Assembly: GCF_003205875.1 (NCBI RefSeq)
Contig: NZ_PUBZ01000092.1
Coordinates: 146,349 to 210,348, forward strand
DNA from: Herpetosiphon llansteffanensis
GTDB taxonomy: Bacteria; Chloroflexota; Chloroflexia; Chloroflexales; Herpetosiphonaceae
Direction of reading: 5' to 3'
Length of the DNA stretch: 64,000 nucleotides
In this document: in pieces, positions 45,588 to 57,666 of the stretch
Position numbering within the stretch: the first letter of the stretch is position 1
Layout: every line of letters starts with the position of its first letter
Made by a program: the position numbers and the translations under genes
Notes under the pieces: model-generated
The model's database searches: none
Told to the model about the DNA's origin: nothing
Seen by the model: only the letters and a program-made list of their open reading frames with translations

Positions 45588-46415
45588 GTGTCCAAGCAAG
45601 ATGATAAGATGCGTATTCGCAATCGTTTAATTGATCAGGCGATTAGTGAGGCTGCCAACAATCAGTGGGAATCGGCAATTGAACTCAATCGCAAAGCAAT
45701 TGAAATGGCCGAAGATCCCGAAAGCTATAATCGTTTAGGCAAGGCTTTGCAAGAAGTAAATCGCTATAGCGAGGCCCTCGAAACCTATCAGAAAACCTTG
45801 AAATTGGCTCCAAGCAATATCATTGCGCGCCGTAACATCGATAAGCTGACTCCATTGTTGAGCAGCGAAGGCAAAACCAACCAACGCAGCCGCGAGTTGG
45901 TCGATTTGCGCTTGTTTGTGAGCGAAACTGGCAAAACTGGCATTACAACCCTGACCAATCTTGCTAATCCAAGTTTGGTTAGCCAATTGGGTAGCGGCGA
46001 AAGTGTCGATTTGCGCCATGAAGGCCGCTTGCTGAATGTTTACACCAGCGATGGTATTTTGATTGGGCGCATCGAGCCAAAACTGGCTCAACGCTTGGCC
46101 GAGTTGATCGATGGCGGCAATAAATATGCTGCAGCAATTGCCCACATCGAAAATGGTCAAGTGCGGATTGTGATTCGTGAAACCTTCCAACACCCTTCAC
46201 AACGCACCAAGATTTCGTTCCCTGGCAAGCTCAGCGGCGATATTAGCGCCTTCCGACCGTATGTTCGTGATTACTCGTTGCGCTACGATTTCGATGGTGA
46301 TGACGACGATGAAGTTGACGAAATGGGCGAGGAAGAAGAAGAAGATCTCGACGAGATGAGCCTCGATGACGTTGATAACGACGACGGCGACGACGACGAC
46401 GAATTAGGTAGCTAG
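45588..46415 (+). CDS. TPR protein with acidic tail
   Basis: This 275-residue protein has two TPR repeats near the start (NNQWESAIELNRKAIEMAEDPESYNRLGKALQEVNRYSEALETYQKTLKLAP in pieces; about residues 20-80). A middle region resembles a binding domain (VDLRHEGRLLNVYTSDG), and the C-terminus is an extended Asp/Glu tail (about 235-275). It begins with GTG at 45588, after GGAGGA. Its role is unknown; the tail suggests interaction with basic proteins or metal. Confidence 0.7.
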   Translation: MSKQDDKMRIRNRLIDQAISEAANNQWESAIELNRKAIEMAEDPESYNRLGKALQEVNRYSEALETYQKTLKLAPSNIIARRNIDKLTPLLSSEGKTNQRSRELVDLRLFVSETGKTGITTLTNLANPSLVSQLGSGESVDLRHEGRLLNVYTSDGILIGRIEPKLAQRLAELIDGGNKYAAAIAHIENGQVRIVIRETFQHPSQRTKISFPGKLSGDISAFRPYVRDYSLRYDFDGDDDDEVDEMGEEEEEDLDEMSLDDVDNDDGDDDDELGS

Positions 46416-46428
46416 TTCGACCCACTCC

Positions 46429-46461
46429 AGCCCCTCATCAAGAGCAGATGAGGGGCTTTTT
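46429..46461 (+). terminator. Rho-independent terminator
   Basis: An 11-bp stem (46429-46439 with 46447-46457) is followed by five T. Confidence 0.9.
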
Positions 46462-46481
46462 GATTATCCGAGGTTGTAACG

Positions 46482-47228
46482 ATGGACGCGGTTCAACAGC
46501 ATCCAACCCTTGTGCTTTCGCCCCGCTATACGCCAGATTCGCAGGCTTTGTGGCGGGCTGCAATTCAACGTGGCTGGAATGTTCAGCGGCTTACTCATTG
46601 GACAGAGCCGCCACCAGTGCCGATTAATGCTCCCGTTGTGCTCTACCTAGAGGGTGGATTTGCCCACACGATCGCAGAATCGTTGGGTCTGAAGCTCCCC
46701 GAACCGCCAGATAGGTGGTTGCCGCAGTTGTCAATCGAATATCGCCAGCGCCAGATTCAATTAACGACCATGGAAGCAGCTCAGGCTCTGCTGCCAGCCT
46801 TTGTAAAACCGCCAAACGATAAACGCTTTCCTGCAAAAGTTTATTTGTCGCCCGCCGAACTGCCAGCTGAAGCTGCTGATCTGCCAGTGTTGGTGGCAGA
46901 AGTGGTGGTTTGGGAAAAAGAATTTCGCTGCTTTGTGCTTGATCGTCAATTGCGTACTGCTTCGCTGTATGCTCGCTATGCTGCGCCCCAAGATGACGCT
47001 GATTTTGCATGCACTGCCGAGGAATATGCTGAGCTTGAGCAATTTTTGCAGCGGCTTTTTGCCGATGAGTTGATTGAACTTCCGCAGGCTGTGGTAATCG
47101 ACGTTGGCGTAATTGCAGGACGCGGTTGGGCGGTGGTTGAACTTAACGCAGCCTGGGGGGCAGGCATCTATGGCTGTGATCCTGCACAAGTGCTTGAGGT
47201 TGTGCGCTATGCAACGGAACCCTTGTGA
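46482..47228 (+). CDS. ATP-grasp-like (DUF4343) protein
   Basis: This 248-residue protein has the ATP-grasp outline of DUF4343: PAFVKPPNDKRFPAKVY for the ATP-contacting strand, LVAEVVVWEKEFRCFVLD, and DVGVIAGRGWAVVELNAAWGAGIYGCDP with the metal/ATP-binding E and N near the C-terminus. It likely ligates a carboxylate to an amine or thiol, but its substrates are unknown. Confidence 0.7.
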   Translation: MDAVQQHPTLVLSPRYTPDSQALWRAAIQRGWNVQRLTHWTEPPPVPINAPVVLYLEGGFAHTIAESLGLKLPEPPDRWLPQLSIEYRQRQIQLTTMEAAQALLPAFVKPPNDKRFPAKVYLSPAELPAEAADLPVLVAEVVVWEKEFRCFVLDRQLRTASLYARYAAPQDDADFACTAEEYAELEQFLQRLFADELIELPQAVVIDVGVIAGRGWAVVELNAAWGAGIYGCDPAQVLEVVRYATEPL

Positions 47229-47367
47229 CTAGCGCTGATGTTGCGCGTCCCCAAGTGCGATGGCACTATCGATCTAATTGATGAGCCGCATTCACCCTGA
47301 TTAACCCTGTGGTTTGGCGCTAGCTTGGCTATAGTTAGGCTATATCTTTTGATTTAAGGAATAGCCT

Positions 47368-48372
47368 GTGAATACACAACCAAAACGTTCGCTGTTACGG
47401 CGGATTGGGCGCTGGATGCGCTGGATTGGCCTCTTGCTTGTTGGTTTGCTGATTGGGGGCTGGTTTTTTCAACGCTGGGCCAGCCAGCGTGATCGCCAAC
47501 GCTTTTTGCCTGCCGAGCAGCAAATCATGGTCAATGGCCATGCGATGCGCCTCGTTTGTGTGGGCAGTGGCAGCCCAACCATCGTGCTTGAAGCAGGTTT
47601 AGGCGATAACGCCGATGTTTGGGGCTTGGTGCAACCAACCTTAGCTGAGAAATATCGAGTTTGTGCCTACGATCGGGTTGGCATGGGTTGGAGCGAGGCT
47701 GTTGCAGGCAAGGCCGATAGTGGCTCGATTGCCCAAACTTTGCACGAACTGCTGAACCAAGCCAAGCTTGCAGGGCCATATGTCTTGGTTGGTCATTCTG
47801 CTGGCGGCTTGTATATCCGCGACTATACCCAGCGCTACCCTGCCGATGTGGCTGGTTTGGTGTTGGTCGATTCATCGCACGAGCAACAGCAACAACGCCA
47901 GCCAAAACTCGCCGAAGATCCCTTTACCGTGATGAGTCAAGCAATGCAGGTTTGTGATGCGATTGCCCCCTTTGGCATTATTCGCCTCCTTGGGATATTT
48001 GACCAATCGCAAGCGACCTATGCCAAGCTGCCAGCAGCAAATCAAGCCTCGATTAGCGCCAGTTACTACCAAAATGCCACCTGTGAATCGCTCGCAGCAG
48101 CGTTGCAAGCAGTGCAGCAGGATCTGAATCAGGCCCAAGCGCCGCGAATGCTCAACGACCTGCCGTTGGTTGTGCTCACCCGTGGTATGGCCGAGCCAGC
48201 AATGACTGAGGAATTTGAACAGGTTTGGGATGAATTGCAGCGCGAGTTGGCCCAACTTTCGAGCAACAGCCAGCAGCAGATTGCTGAACACAGTGGCCAT
48301 TACATTCATCTTGATCAACCAGAGTTGGTGATTGAAGCGGTGGAATGGGTGGTGAGCCAACAAGCCAAATAG
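47368..48372 (+). CDS. Membrane-anchored alpha/beta hydrolase
   Basis: This 334-residue protein has an N-terminal membrane anchor (IGLLLVGLLIGGWFF). The hydrolase core has GLGDNADVWG (oxyanion region), the nucleophile elbow VGHSAGG and the final SGHYIHLDQPE with the catalytic His. It starts with GTG at 47368 after AAGGA. Its substrate is unknown. Confidence 0.8.
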   Translation: MNTQPKRSLLRRIGRWMRWIGLLLVGLLIGGWFFQRWASQRDRQRFLPAEQQIMVNGHAMRLVCVGSGSPTIVLEAGLGDNADVWGLVQPTLAEKYRVCAYDRVGMGWSEAVAGKADSGSIAQTLHELLNQAKLAGPYVLVGHSAGGLYIRDYTQRYPADVAGLVLVDSSHEQQQQRQPKLAEDPFTVMSQAMQVCDAIAPFGIIRLLGIFDQSQATYAKLPAANQASISASYYQNATCESLAAALQAVQQDLNQAQAPRMLNDLPLVVLTRGMAEPAMTEEFEQVWDELQRELAQLSSNSQQQIAEHSGHYIHLDQPELVIEAVEWVVSQQAK

Positions 48373-48430
48373 CGAGCGGCCTCGTGAGTGTGTTATGATG
48401 CAGCGCAGAATGGCCACCACAGGAGGCGCT

Positions 48431-49258
48431 ATGCAAACAATTGGCGTTTTATACAATCCCCTTGTGCCTGCAACAGCCCAAGCAGGGGAACGAATTGCGG
48501 CTTGGTTGGGCGAACGGGGGTTAAGTGTGTGGCTAGGCACATCGCAAAGTGCCCGCGATGAGCCAGAGTTGGTCGCACCCTGCGAATTGTTGTTGGCGCT
48601 TGGCGGCGATGGCACGGTCTTACGGGCAGCCCGAGTAGGCATCACCCACAATATGCCAATTTTGGGTGTGGCGATGGGCCACCTCAGTTTTATGGCCGAA
48701 GTAACCGAAGAATCGGTTTATGATGGCCTTGAAGTGTTGCTCAACGGTGGCGGCTGGTACGATCAGCGGACCTTGGTGCGGGCAAGGGTTTTGCGCCAAG
48801 GCCAAGAGATCTACAACGATTTGGCCTTGAATGAGGTGTTGCTCTCGCGCCGTGATGTGGCACGCGTCGTCCATGTTTCGGTTGCGATCGACGACATGCC
48901 GCTTACCAGCTATCGTGCTGATGGAGTCTTGGTTTCAACCGCAACTGGTTCAACCGCCTATGCCTTAGCCGCAGGCGGGCCGGTGCTCGACCCGCGCTCA
49001 GATTCGTTGCTGTTGGTGACGGTGGCTGGTCACTTAACCAGTTTGCCAGCGCTAGTGCTACCGCCAGCAACCAAAATTACCTGGACGTTGGACCGGCAGC
49101 ATCCGACAATTATTAGCCTTGATGGCCAGTGGTCGTTTCCGATCGAGCCTGAGGATCAGATTGAGGTCACGCGCGCTGACGAGATCTGTCGCTTCGCCCA
49201 TGTTTATCCGCAAGCCCATTTTTACCAGACGCTTACTCAGCGCTTGCGTCGTCAGTAG
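48431..49258 (+). CDS. nadK: NAD kinase
   Basis: This 275-residue enzyme phosphorylates NAD to NADP. The diagnostic GGDGTVLRAAR is at about 60-71, and the later ALNEVLLSRRD and TATGSTAYALAAGGPVL segments match the NADK family. AGGAGG precedes the ATG at 48431, which is chosen over an upstream ATG. Its 3' end overlaps a convergent gene by 26 bases. Confidence 0.94.
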   Translation: MQTIGVLYNPLVPATAQAGERIAAWLGERGLSVWLGTSQSARDEPELVAPCELLLALGGDGTVLRAARVGITHNMPILGVAMGHLSFMAEVTEESVYDGLEVLLNGGGWYDQRTLVRARVLRQGQEIYNDLALNEVLLSRRDVARVVHVSVAIDDMPLTSYRADGVLVSTATGSTAYALAAGGPVLDPRSDSLLLVTVAGHLTSLPALVLPPATKITWTLDRQHPTIISLDGQWSFPIEPEDQIEVTRADEICRFAHVYPQAHFYQTLTQRLRRQ

Positions 49259-49994
49259 CCTGTTCGCTGGCCAGCCATGTTTGGTAGCGCTGCAAGAGCA
49301 AGCCGCTGGTCTGGCGATAATCAGTCCATTGTTTATCGAGCGGCGTAAAGGCTTGCTCAAGTGCTTGCCATAAAGTATCTGGTAAGGCCGAGGTTGGTTG
49401 CAGGCGCAAACTGCCCGCAACCGCCTCGACCACTTTCATGCAGCGCCGCGCAGGATGGTTGAGTAGCACCTCGGATAAGCGCCAGCCGCGCAAGGCACTC
49501 AACAAGGTCAAGGCCGTATAGATGCCACTCGAACGCCCCATCGCATCCAGCAACGAGCTAGCTGCTGGCTCGCTGCGTTGGCTTTGCCAAGTATAGCGCC
49601 AAGCCAAACCATCGAGCGTATGGCCAATCGCCAAACTCACCAACATCAAATCGCCGCTACTGAAGGCTGGTAAGCGCGGCAAATTGCCCACAAAATCACC
49701 TAAGGCTTGGCCAAGCACCGATGTGCCCGCCGAACGGTTTTCGGCTACTGCCCGCAACCCCCGCCAATACCGCTGCGCCTGCTCAAGATTCAAATCCAGG
49801 TAGGTTAATGTGTGATGTTCGATCATCAACAGCCATGTGAACCAACGCCCAATCACCGCTGCCTCGCTTAAACTGCGGAATGGCGCTAAATGATGTAAAA
49901 GCTGGGTCGCCCGCGTCACATGCGCTAAATCGGCGTGGGTATAACTGCCCATCCAGGTGAGCAGCATTGGATCGGGCAAGGCTTGTTCGTCCAT
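49233..49994 (-). CDS. Unrecognised helical protein
   Basis: This 253-residue, mainly helical protein is not in a family I can name. It contains FTWLLMIEHHTLTYLDLNLEQAQRYWRGL and a Ser/Gly-rich LLDAMGRSSGIYTALT. GGAGA precedes the ATG. Its 3' end overlaps the nadK 3' end by 26 bases. No function can be assigned. Confidence 0.55.
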   Translation of the reverse strand: MDEQALPDPMLLTWMGSYTHADLAHVTRATQLLHHLAPFRSLSEAAVIGRWFTWLLMIEHHTLTYLDLNLEQAQRYWRGLRAVAENRSAGTSVLGQALGDFVGNLPRLPAFSSGDLMLVSLAIGHTLDGLAWRYTWQSQRSEPAASSLLDAMGRSSGIYTALTLLSALRGWRLSEVLLNHPARRCMKVVEAVAGSLRLQPTSALPDTLWQALEQAFTPLDKQWTDYRQTSGLLLQRYQTWLASEQATDDASAE

Positions 49995-50356
49995 TCAAAT
50001 TCTCCATTAATTGGCATTTAGTTATGTTGATTCCCTTAGCCTCTTGCAAGGGTTGGCTTTTTTTCATAGGATGTTCCACCCTTCCGTCCCGCCAGCGGGA
50101 AACGCAGGGGGCTTTAATCCCCCTGCACCCCCTCAAGGACAATCCGCGACCGAACCACATTCGTTGATGAACCTGCGGATTGGTGGTACGCAACGGAAAC
50201 CGACCGTTGGACGGGAGTTGGAGTGAGCGAACACTCTATGTTGGTCTGAATGCAAGCATTGTGCTTGTTCTAATTAGCAGCGAAAGTTAGTATTCCATTA
50301 ATCTCCTCGGCGCTAGACCTGCTATATACTACTCATAGCTTAGTTAAGGAGCCATT
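49995..50356. other. Intergenic region with second 114-base repeat
   Basis: This 362-base gap holds the second copy of the dispersed repeat (50077-50190) and the AAGGAG site of the next gene. No promoter stands out. Confidence 0.6.
50077..50190. repeat. Dispersed 114-base repeat, copy 2
   Basis: Near-identical to 15001-15114, same orientation and length. It includes CCCGCCAGCGGG and a G/C hairpin. Confidence 0.85.
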
Positions 50357-52402
50357 ATGGCAAATCGTTTAATTCATGAAACTAGCCCTTATTTGTTGCA
50401 ACACGCCGAAAACCCCGTCGATTGGTATGCGTGGGGCGAAGAAGCCTTGCAACGCGCCAAAGAAGATGATAAGCCAATTTTATTAAGTGTGGGCTATAGC
50501 GCCTGCCATTGGTGCCATGTGATGGCCCATGAATCGTTTGAAGACCCAGCGACCGCCGCTGTGATGAATGAATTGTTCGTCAATATCAAGGTTGATCGCG
50601 AGGAGCGGCCTGATATTGATTCGTTATATATGGCCGCTGTGCAAGCCATGACCCGCCACGGCGGCTGGCCGATGACGGTCTTTTTAACTCCCGATGGCGC
50701 GCCGTTTTATGGCGGAACCTACTTTCCACCAGAGCCGCGTCACAATATGCCATCGTTCCAACAGGTGCTAGAAGGTGTGGCCGAAGCCTATCGCGACCGC
50801 CGTGAAGAGGTGTTTCATAGCGCCGAGCAGATGCGCGAGCATTTGCAAGATATTTTGAGCTTTGATCTCGAAAAAGTTAAGCTCAGCAAAAGCCAGTTGA
50901 ATGTTGCTGCCCAACGCCAAATGAGCCAATTCGATAGCCGTTTTGGCGGCTATGGCGGCGCACCCAAATTTCCCCAAGCCTTGATTTTTGGCATGGTACT
51001 GCGAACTTGGCTGCGCAGCGAGGATGAAGATGCGCTTAATCAAGTGACCCAAACCTTGCAAGCAATGGCCAATGGCGGCATGTACGATCAACTTGGCGGC
51101 GGTTTTGCCCGCTATTCGGTCGATGCCCAGTGGTTGGTGCCGCACTTCGAGAAAATGCTCTACGACAACGCATTGCTGACCCAGCTCTATCTCGAAACCT
51201 ACCAAGCCACCCACGAGCCGTTCTATCGCCGCATTGCCGAGGAAAGTATTGGCTACATTTTGCGCGATATGACCAGCCCCGATGGCGGTTTTTATGCAGC
51301 AGAAGATGCTGATAGCGAAGGCGAAGAAGGCAAGTTCTACGTTTGGAGCTTGGCCGAGATTCAGCAATTGCTCAGCCCTGAAGATGCAGCGCTCGCTCAA
51401 TTGTATTGGAATATTCAGCCAGAAGGCAATTTCGAAGGCCATGCGATTTTGTATGTGCCGCAAGAACCAAGCGTGGTTGCCAAAGAGCTGAGCATTAGCG
51501 AGGAAGATTTGGCTCAGCGCATCGCCGCGATTCGGGCAACGCTCTTGGCGCAGCGCAATATCCGCATTCGCCCTGGCCGCGATGAGAAAATTTTGGCTTC
51601 GTGGAACGGCATGATGCTGCGTAGTTTGGCCTTTGCGGCGAATGTGCTCGATAACGAAGAGTATCGCGCGGCAGCAATTCGCAATGCGGAATTTATCACC
51701 AGCAAGCTCTACCAAAATGGCCAGTTGTATCGCTCCTACAAAGATGGCCAAGCCAAATTCAAGGGCTATCTCGAAGATTACGCTTGTGTTGCCGATGGCA
51801 TGATTGCGTTGTATGAGGCAACATTTGATTTGCGCTGGTTGCAAGTGGCGATTGAATTGGCTGAAAGCATGACCGAGTGCTTCTGGGATGAAGAGCAACG
51901 CAGCTTCTTTGACACAGCCAGCGATCACGAACAATTAATTACGCGGCCTCGCGACCTCTACGACAATGCCACGCCAGCGGGCAATTCGGTGGCGGTTGAT
52001 GTGTTGCTGCGTTTGGCAACCCTGCTTGATCGCTATGAATATCGTCAATATGCTGGAACCGTGTTGTCCAATTTGAGCGGGGCATTGACTCAGTTACCTG
52101 GTGCATTTGGGCGCTTGCTGGCAGCAGCCGATTTTGCTTTGGCCGAGCCACGCGAAGTTGCATTAATTGGCGATCCAGCAGATCCTCAATTCAAGGCCTT
52201 GCTGCAAGCAACCTACCGCAACTACCAGCCCAACAAAGTTGTCGCGGCCTGCAAACCCGATGATCAAGCGGCGCAAAGCCTGATTCCATTGTTGGCCGAG
52301 CGACCGTTGCTTAACCAACAGGCCACGGCCTATGTCTGCGTGCGGCGGGCTTGTAAATTGCCGACCAACGATCCGAATGAATTAATCAAACAATTAGGCT
52401 AA
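50357..52402 (+). CDS. YyaL/DUF255-type thioredoxin-like protein
   Basis: This 681-residue protein has an N-terminal DUF255 thioredoxin-like domain with SACHWCHVM (about 51-59), and [25 protein letters not shown] long (alpha/alpha)6-like domain follows. The family (YyaL, SPATA20) is widespread; its reaction is uncertain. AAGGAG precedes the ATG. It ends before a terminator. Confidence 0.9.
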   Translation: MANRLIHETSPYLLQHAENPVDWYAWGEEALQRAKEDDKPILLSVGYSACHWCHVMAHESFEDPATAAVMNELFVNIKVDREERPDIDSLYMAAVQAMTRHGGWPMTVFLTPDGAPFYGGTYFPPEPRHNMPSFQQVLEGVAEAYRDRREEVFHSAEQMREHLQDILSFDLEKVKLSKSQLNVAAQRQMSQFDSRFGGYGGAPKFPQALIFGMVLRTWLRSEDEDALNQVTQTLQAMANGGMYDQLGGGFARYSVDAQWLVPHFEKMLYDNALLTQLYLETYQATHEPFYRRIAEESIGYILRDMTSPDGGFYAAEDADSEGEEGKFYVWSLAEIQQLLSPEDAALAQLYWNIQPEGNFEGHAILYVPQEPSVVAKELSISEEDLAQRIAAIRATLLAQRNIRIRPGRDEKILASWNGMMLRSLAFAANVLDNEEYRAAAIRNAEFITSKLYQNGQLYRSYKDGQAKFKGYLEDYACVADGMIALYEATFDLRWLQVAIELAESMTECFWDEEQRSFFDTASDHEQLITRPRDLYDNATPAGNSVAVDVLLRLATLLDRYEYRQYAGTVLSNLSGALTQLPGAFGRLLAAADFALAEPREVALIGDPADPQFKALLQATYRNYQPNKVVAACKPDDQAAQSLIPLLAERPLLNQQATAYVCVRRACKLPTNDPNELIKQLG

Positions 52403-52409
52403 ATCGTGG

Positions 52410-52447
52410 GCGCAGTTTGAGGGAACCCTCGAACTGCGCTGTTTTTT
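52410..52447 (+). terminator. Rho-independent terminator
   Basis: A 13-bp stem (52410-52422 with 52427-52439, one G-T pair) around GAAC is followed by six T. The next gene starts directly after it, at 52456. Confidence 0.88.
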
Positions 52448-52455
52448 GAGGATGT

Positions 52456-53100
52456 ATGCGAGACTATATTTTTCGGCTGATCGAGCAATTTGGCCTAATT
52501 TGGCGCAAGATTGTGCGGTTGCGCGAGGCTGGCTCGGTCGAAGAAGCCCAAGCAACGATTAATAGCGCTTACCGCGATTTATTCGATACCAATAGTCATT
52601 TCGTCGATTTGCTGCCCGATGAAGATTTGCTCAAGCTGATTCACCATGACGATACGATTGATATTGATCGCTGTGCGGTGCTGGCCGCTTTGCATGTTGC
52701 CGAAGGCCAATGCTTCCAAGAACAAGCAATGATCGATGAAGCCTATCGGCGCTTTGATCGGGCTTTGATGCTCTATGGAGCCTTGGTTCGTTCGGGGCAG
52801 AAGATTCCGCCAGAAGTGCGCGAAGCAGCCAGCGCTGGGCTAGCCGAATTGAGCAATTACGAGTTAGAGCCTGCAACTCTTGATGATGCTTGGCGCGTCT
52901 ATGCAGCAGTTGGTGATTATCCCAACGCCGATGATCATCTCTGGCAGTGGCTTGAGGCCACCGAATTTGCTGAAGCCGCATGTAGCGATGCTCAGGCGTG
53001 GTATCATCAATTGCTCACCAGCAGCGATGCAAGCCTTGAGCAATTGGGCTTGCCGCGTCAGGAAATCGAGCAAAGTCTCGCCCAACTCGACGCACGCTAG
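52456..53100 (+). CDS. Helical protein of unknown function (DUF6483-like)
   Basis: This 214-residue protein opens with MRDYIFRLIEQFG and is helical with TPR-like spacing (YRRFDRALMLYGALV). It may belong to the DUF6483 group, based on the start pattern; this is uncertain. GAGGA precedes the ATG, which lies only eight bases beyond the upstream terminator's T run. Confidence 0.6.
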   Translation: MRDYIFRLIEQFGLIWRKIVRLREAGSVEEAQATINSAYRDLFDTNSHFVDLLPDEDLLKLIHHDDTIDIDRCAVLAALHVAEGQCFQEQAMIDEAYRRFDRALMLYGALVRSGQKIPPEVREAASAGLAELSNYELEPATLDDAWRVYAAVGDYPNADDHLWQWLEATEFAEAACSDAQAWYHQLLTSSDASLEQLGLPRQEIEQSLAQLDAR

Positions 53101-53133
53101 CCTTGCATTGCACTCCAAGGGAGGTTTATTTCG

Positions 53134-54174
53134 ATGAAGATTGCAATTATTGGCACCGGTTGGGGTGCTCGCGTTCAGGTGCCAGCCTTTCGTTCGGCTG
53201 GGCTGAAAATCGTGGGCATTGCCGCCCAAAATTATGAAAAAACTCAGCGCGAAGCTGCCACTTTGGATGTTGAAGCCTTTGAAAACTGGCGCGATCTGCT
53301 GAGCAGCGATGCCGATTTGATTTCGATTGTGACTCCGCCTGGTACGCACTGCGAAATGAGCGTGGCCGCGTTGCAGGCTGGCAAGCATGTGTTGTGCGAA
53401 AAACCAACCGCGCTCAACCAGCTTGAAGCTCAAACCATGCTCGAAGCGGCCCAAGCCCATCCTGAGCAATTGAGTTTGATCGATCATGAATTGCGCTTTT
53501 TGCCAATTTTTCAAATGGCGCGGGCGTTGATTAACGATAATGCGATTGGCCAGATTCGCCATGTCAATAGCAGCGTGATTTTCTCGTCGCGCGCTGACCC
53601 GCAACGACCTTGGAATTGGTGGAGCGACAAAGAGCAAGCTGGTGGCGCATGGGGCGCGATTGGCTCGCATCAAATTGATATGTTGCGCTGGCTGTGTGGC
53701 GATTTTAGCTCGATTCGGGCAAGCTTGCACACCTTTGTCGGCGAGCGCCCGCTTGATGATCAACTCTTGCCAGTTACCAGCGATGATTTTGCGACCGCTC
53801 AAGTGCGCTTGGTCAATGGTGGTTTTGCTTCAGTGATGATCAGCGGCGTGGCAGCGTTGAACGAAAACGACCGCATGATCATCCATGGTGAACATGGGGC
53901 GATCAAAATTGAAGGGGCGCGTTTGTGGCACGCCGAGCGCGATGGTGAATGGCAAGAGCGCACGCCCGCCCACACCGTGGCAATTCCCAGCGAGATCAGC
54001 GGCAACTTTCCGGTGGGAACGGTCTATCTTGGCCATGCCTTGAAGGCCTACAGCCGCGGCCAGCACGATGCCTTAGCACAAGCTGCAACGTTTGCTGATG
54101 GCTTGCTGACCCAAACGTTGCTCGATGCAGCCCATCGCTCCGACGAAAACGATGGCGGTTGGATTTCGATTTAG
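53134..54174 (+). CDS. Gfo/Idh/MocA-family oxidoreductase
   Basis: This 346-residue protein has a Rossmann start IAIIGTGWGARVQVPAFR, the family motif HVLCEKPTALN near residue 90, and the usual C-terminal beta-sheet domain with GGAWGAIGSHQIDMLRWL. It should be NAD(P)-dependent and act on a sugar or polyol. AAGGGAGG precedes the ATG. Confidence 0.9.
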   Translation: MKIAIIGTGWGARVQVPAFRSAGLKIVGIAAQNYEKTQREAATLDVEAFENWRDLLSSDADLISIVTPPGTHCEMSVAALQAGKHVLCEKPTALNQLEAQTMLEAAQAHPEQLSLIDHELRFLPIFQMARALINDNAIGQIRHVNSSVIFSSRADPQRPWNWWSDKEQAGGAWGAIGSHQIDMLRWLCGDFSSIRASLHTFVGERPLDDQLLPVTSDDFATAQVRLVNGGFASVMISGVAALNENDRMIIHGEHGAIKIEGARLWHAERDGEWQERTPAHTVAIPSEISGNFPVGTVYLGHALKAYSRGQHDALAQAATFADGLLTQTLLDAAHRSDENDGGWISI

Positions 54175-54184
54175 CCCTTAAAGC

Positions 54185-54217
54185 AAAAGCCGCGCTCTGA
54201 GCAAGAGCGCGGCTTTT
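54185..54217. terminator. Bidirectional terminator
   Basis: 13-bp perfect arms (54185-54197, 54205-54217) with A and T runs lie between the oxidoreductase gene (plus) and galT (minus). Confidence 0.9.
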
Positions 54218-54229
54218 TTCGTTAATCGC

Positions 54230-56357
<2,128 letters not shown>

Positions 56358-56445
56358 CGCCCAATATCCTTGTCTAGTTGCGATTATTGATACCGTATAG
56401 GATACACGAGGCACAGGGCACGCATGTGCAAAATTTGTAACGGGA

Positions 56446-57486
56446 TTATGCGCTTTGCAACACGTCGGCAATAATGCTGGCGGCCTCGGCACATTGATCG
56501 CGATTAACATCAACGTGGGTCACGGCGCGCAAACGGCCTTTGAATGGCACGATCAACACTCCAGCTTGGCGTAAACGTTCGGCTAGTTGTTCTGGTGTAA
56601 AACTGCTATCGCGTAAGCCAAACACAATAATGTTGGTTTGCACCGAAGCCAAATCCAGCTCGATTTGGGGCAATTGGCTCAGCGCCTCGGCCAACATTTT
56701 GGCATTCACATGGTCATCAATCAAGCGTTCGCGGCCCTCGTTGAGCGCAATCAAACCAGCTGCGGCAACCACGCCAACTTGGCGCATTCCGCCGCCCAGC
56801 ATTTTGCGCCAGCGATGCACCTTTTTGATAAACTCCGCCGAGCCAGCTACCAGCGAGCCAATTGGCGCACCCAAGCCCTTGGATAAACAGAATTGCACGC
56901 TATCGACATGCTGGGTAATTGCGCTTGCTGGCACGCCCAGCGCTACCGCCGCATTGAAAACCCGTGCGCCATCCATATGCACTGGCAAGCCTTGGCTGCT
57001 GGCCCATTGGCGCACTTTAGCCAAATATTCTAATGAAAGCACCGTGCCACCACAGCGATTGTGGCTATTTTCCAAACACACTACGCCAGCTTGGGCAGCA
57101 TGGGCATCGTAGGCAGGCCTCACTGCCGCATTCAGCGCCGCCAAATCAAGCTCGCCTTGAGCATTGGTTGCGATCGGATGAAACACCAAGCCACCCAAGG
57201 CCGAAGCGCCGCCCGCCTCATAATGATAAATATGCGATTCGTCGCCAAGCAACAGCTCTTGCCCGCGCCCAGCATGAGCCAAAAGCGCCGCCAAATTACC
57301 CATCGTGCCGCTTGGCACAAAGATCGCCGCCTCTTTGCCAACCACTTCGGCGGCATAGCGCTGCAATTGATTCACCGTTGGATCATCGCCAAACACATCG
57401 TCGCCAACTTCGGCATGATGCATGGCCTCACACATGGCCAAACTCGGCTTGGTTACTGTGTCGCTACGCAAATCGATCATCGTCAA
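56446..57486 (-). CDS. ltaE: Low-specificity threonine aldolase
   Basis: This 346-residue PLP enzyme cleaves threonine (allo-threonine) to glycine and acetaldehyde. The N-terminal IDLRSDTVTKPS and GDDVFGDDPTVNQL are diagnostic, and the PLP lysine lies in QFCLSKGLGAPIGS. Length is typical. It is the first gene of a likely minus-strand set with the M24-like gene and galT. Confidence 0.93.
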   Translation of the reverse strand: MTMIDLRSDTVTKPSLAMCEAMHHAEVGDDVFGDDPTVNQLQRYAAEVVGKEAAIFVPSGTMGNLAALLAHAGRGQELLLGDESHIYHYEAGGASALGGLVFHPIATNAQGELDLAALNAAVRPAYDAHAAQAGVVCLENSHNRCGGTVLSLEYLAKVRQWASSQGLPVHMDGARVFNAAVALGVPASAITQHVDSVQFCLSKGLGAPIGSLVAGSAEFIKKVHRWRKMLGGGMRQVGVVAAAGLIALNEGRERLIDDHVNAKMLAEALSQLPQIELDLASVQTNIIVFGLRDSSFTPEQLAERLRQAGVLIVPFKGRLRAVTHVDVNRDQCAEAASIIADVLQSA

Positions 57487-57666
57487 CTCCTTAGAATGCT
57501 CGCAAAATGACTAAATAATTATATCAAAAGCTTGCGGGAACAAATTGCAAGCCGCTGGCGTTGAGTATACAGAAACCAAATAAGCACAGCTTAGCCCAAG
57601 CCGGAATGGTGCTGAACCTTGCTTAGAGCGTTTACTTAATTCACTTGCTACTATGAGGAATGGATA

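Noticed and set aside
50768..51934. A 388-codon minus-strand frame within the YyaL-type gene
   Set aside because: It is a shadow of a well-supported gene. It has no known motif and no start signal.
52864..53802. A 312-codon minus-strand frame across two genes
   Set aside because: It spans the 3' end of one gene and the start of the Gfo/Idh oxidoreductase, so it is inconsistent with both.
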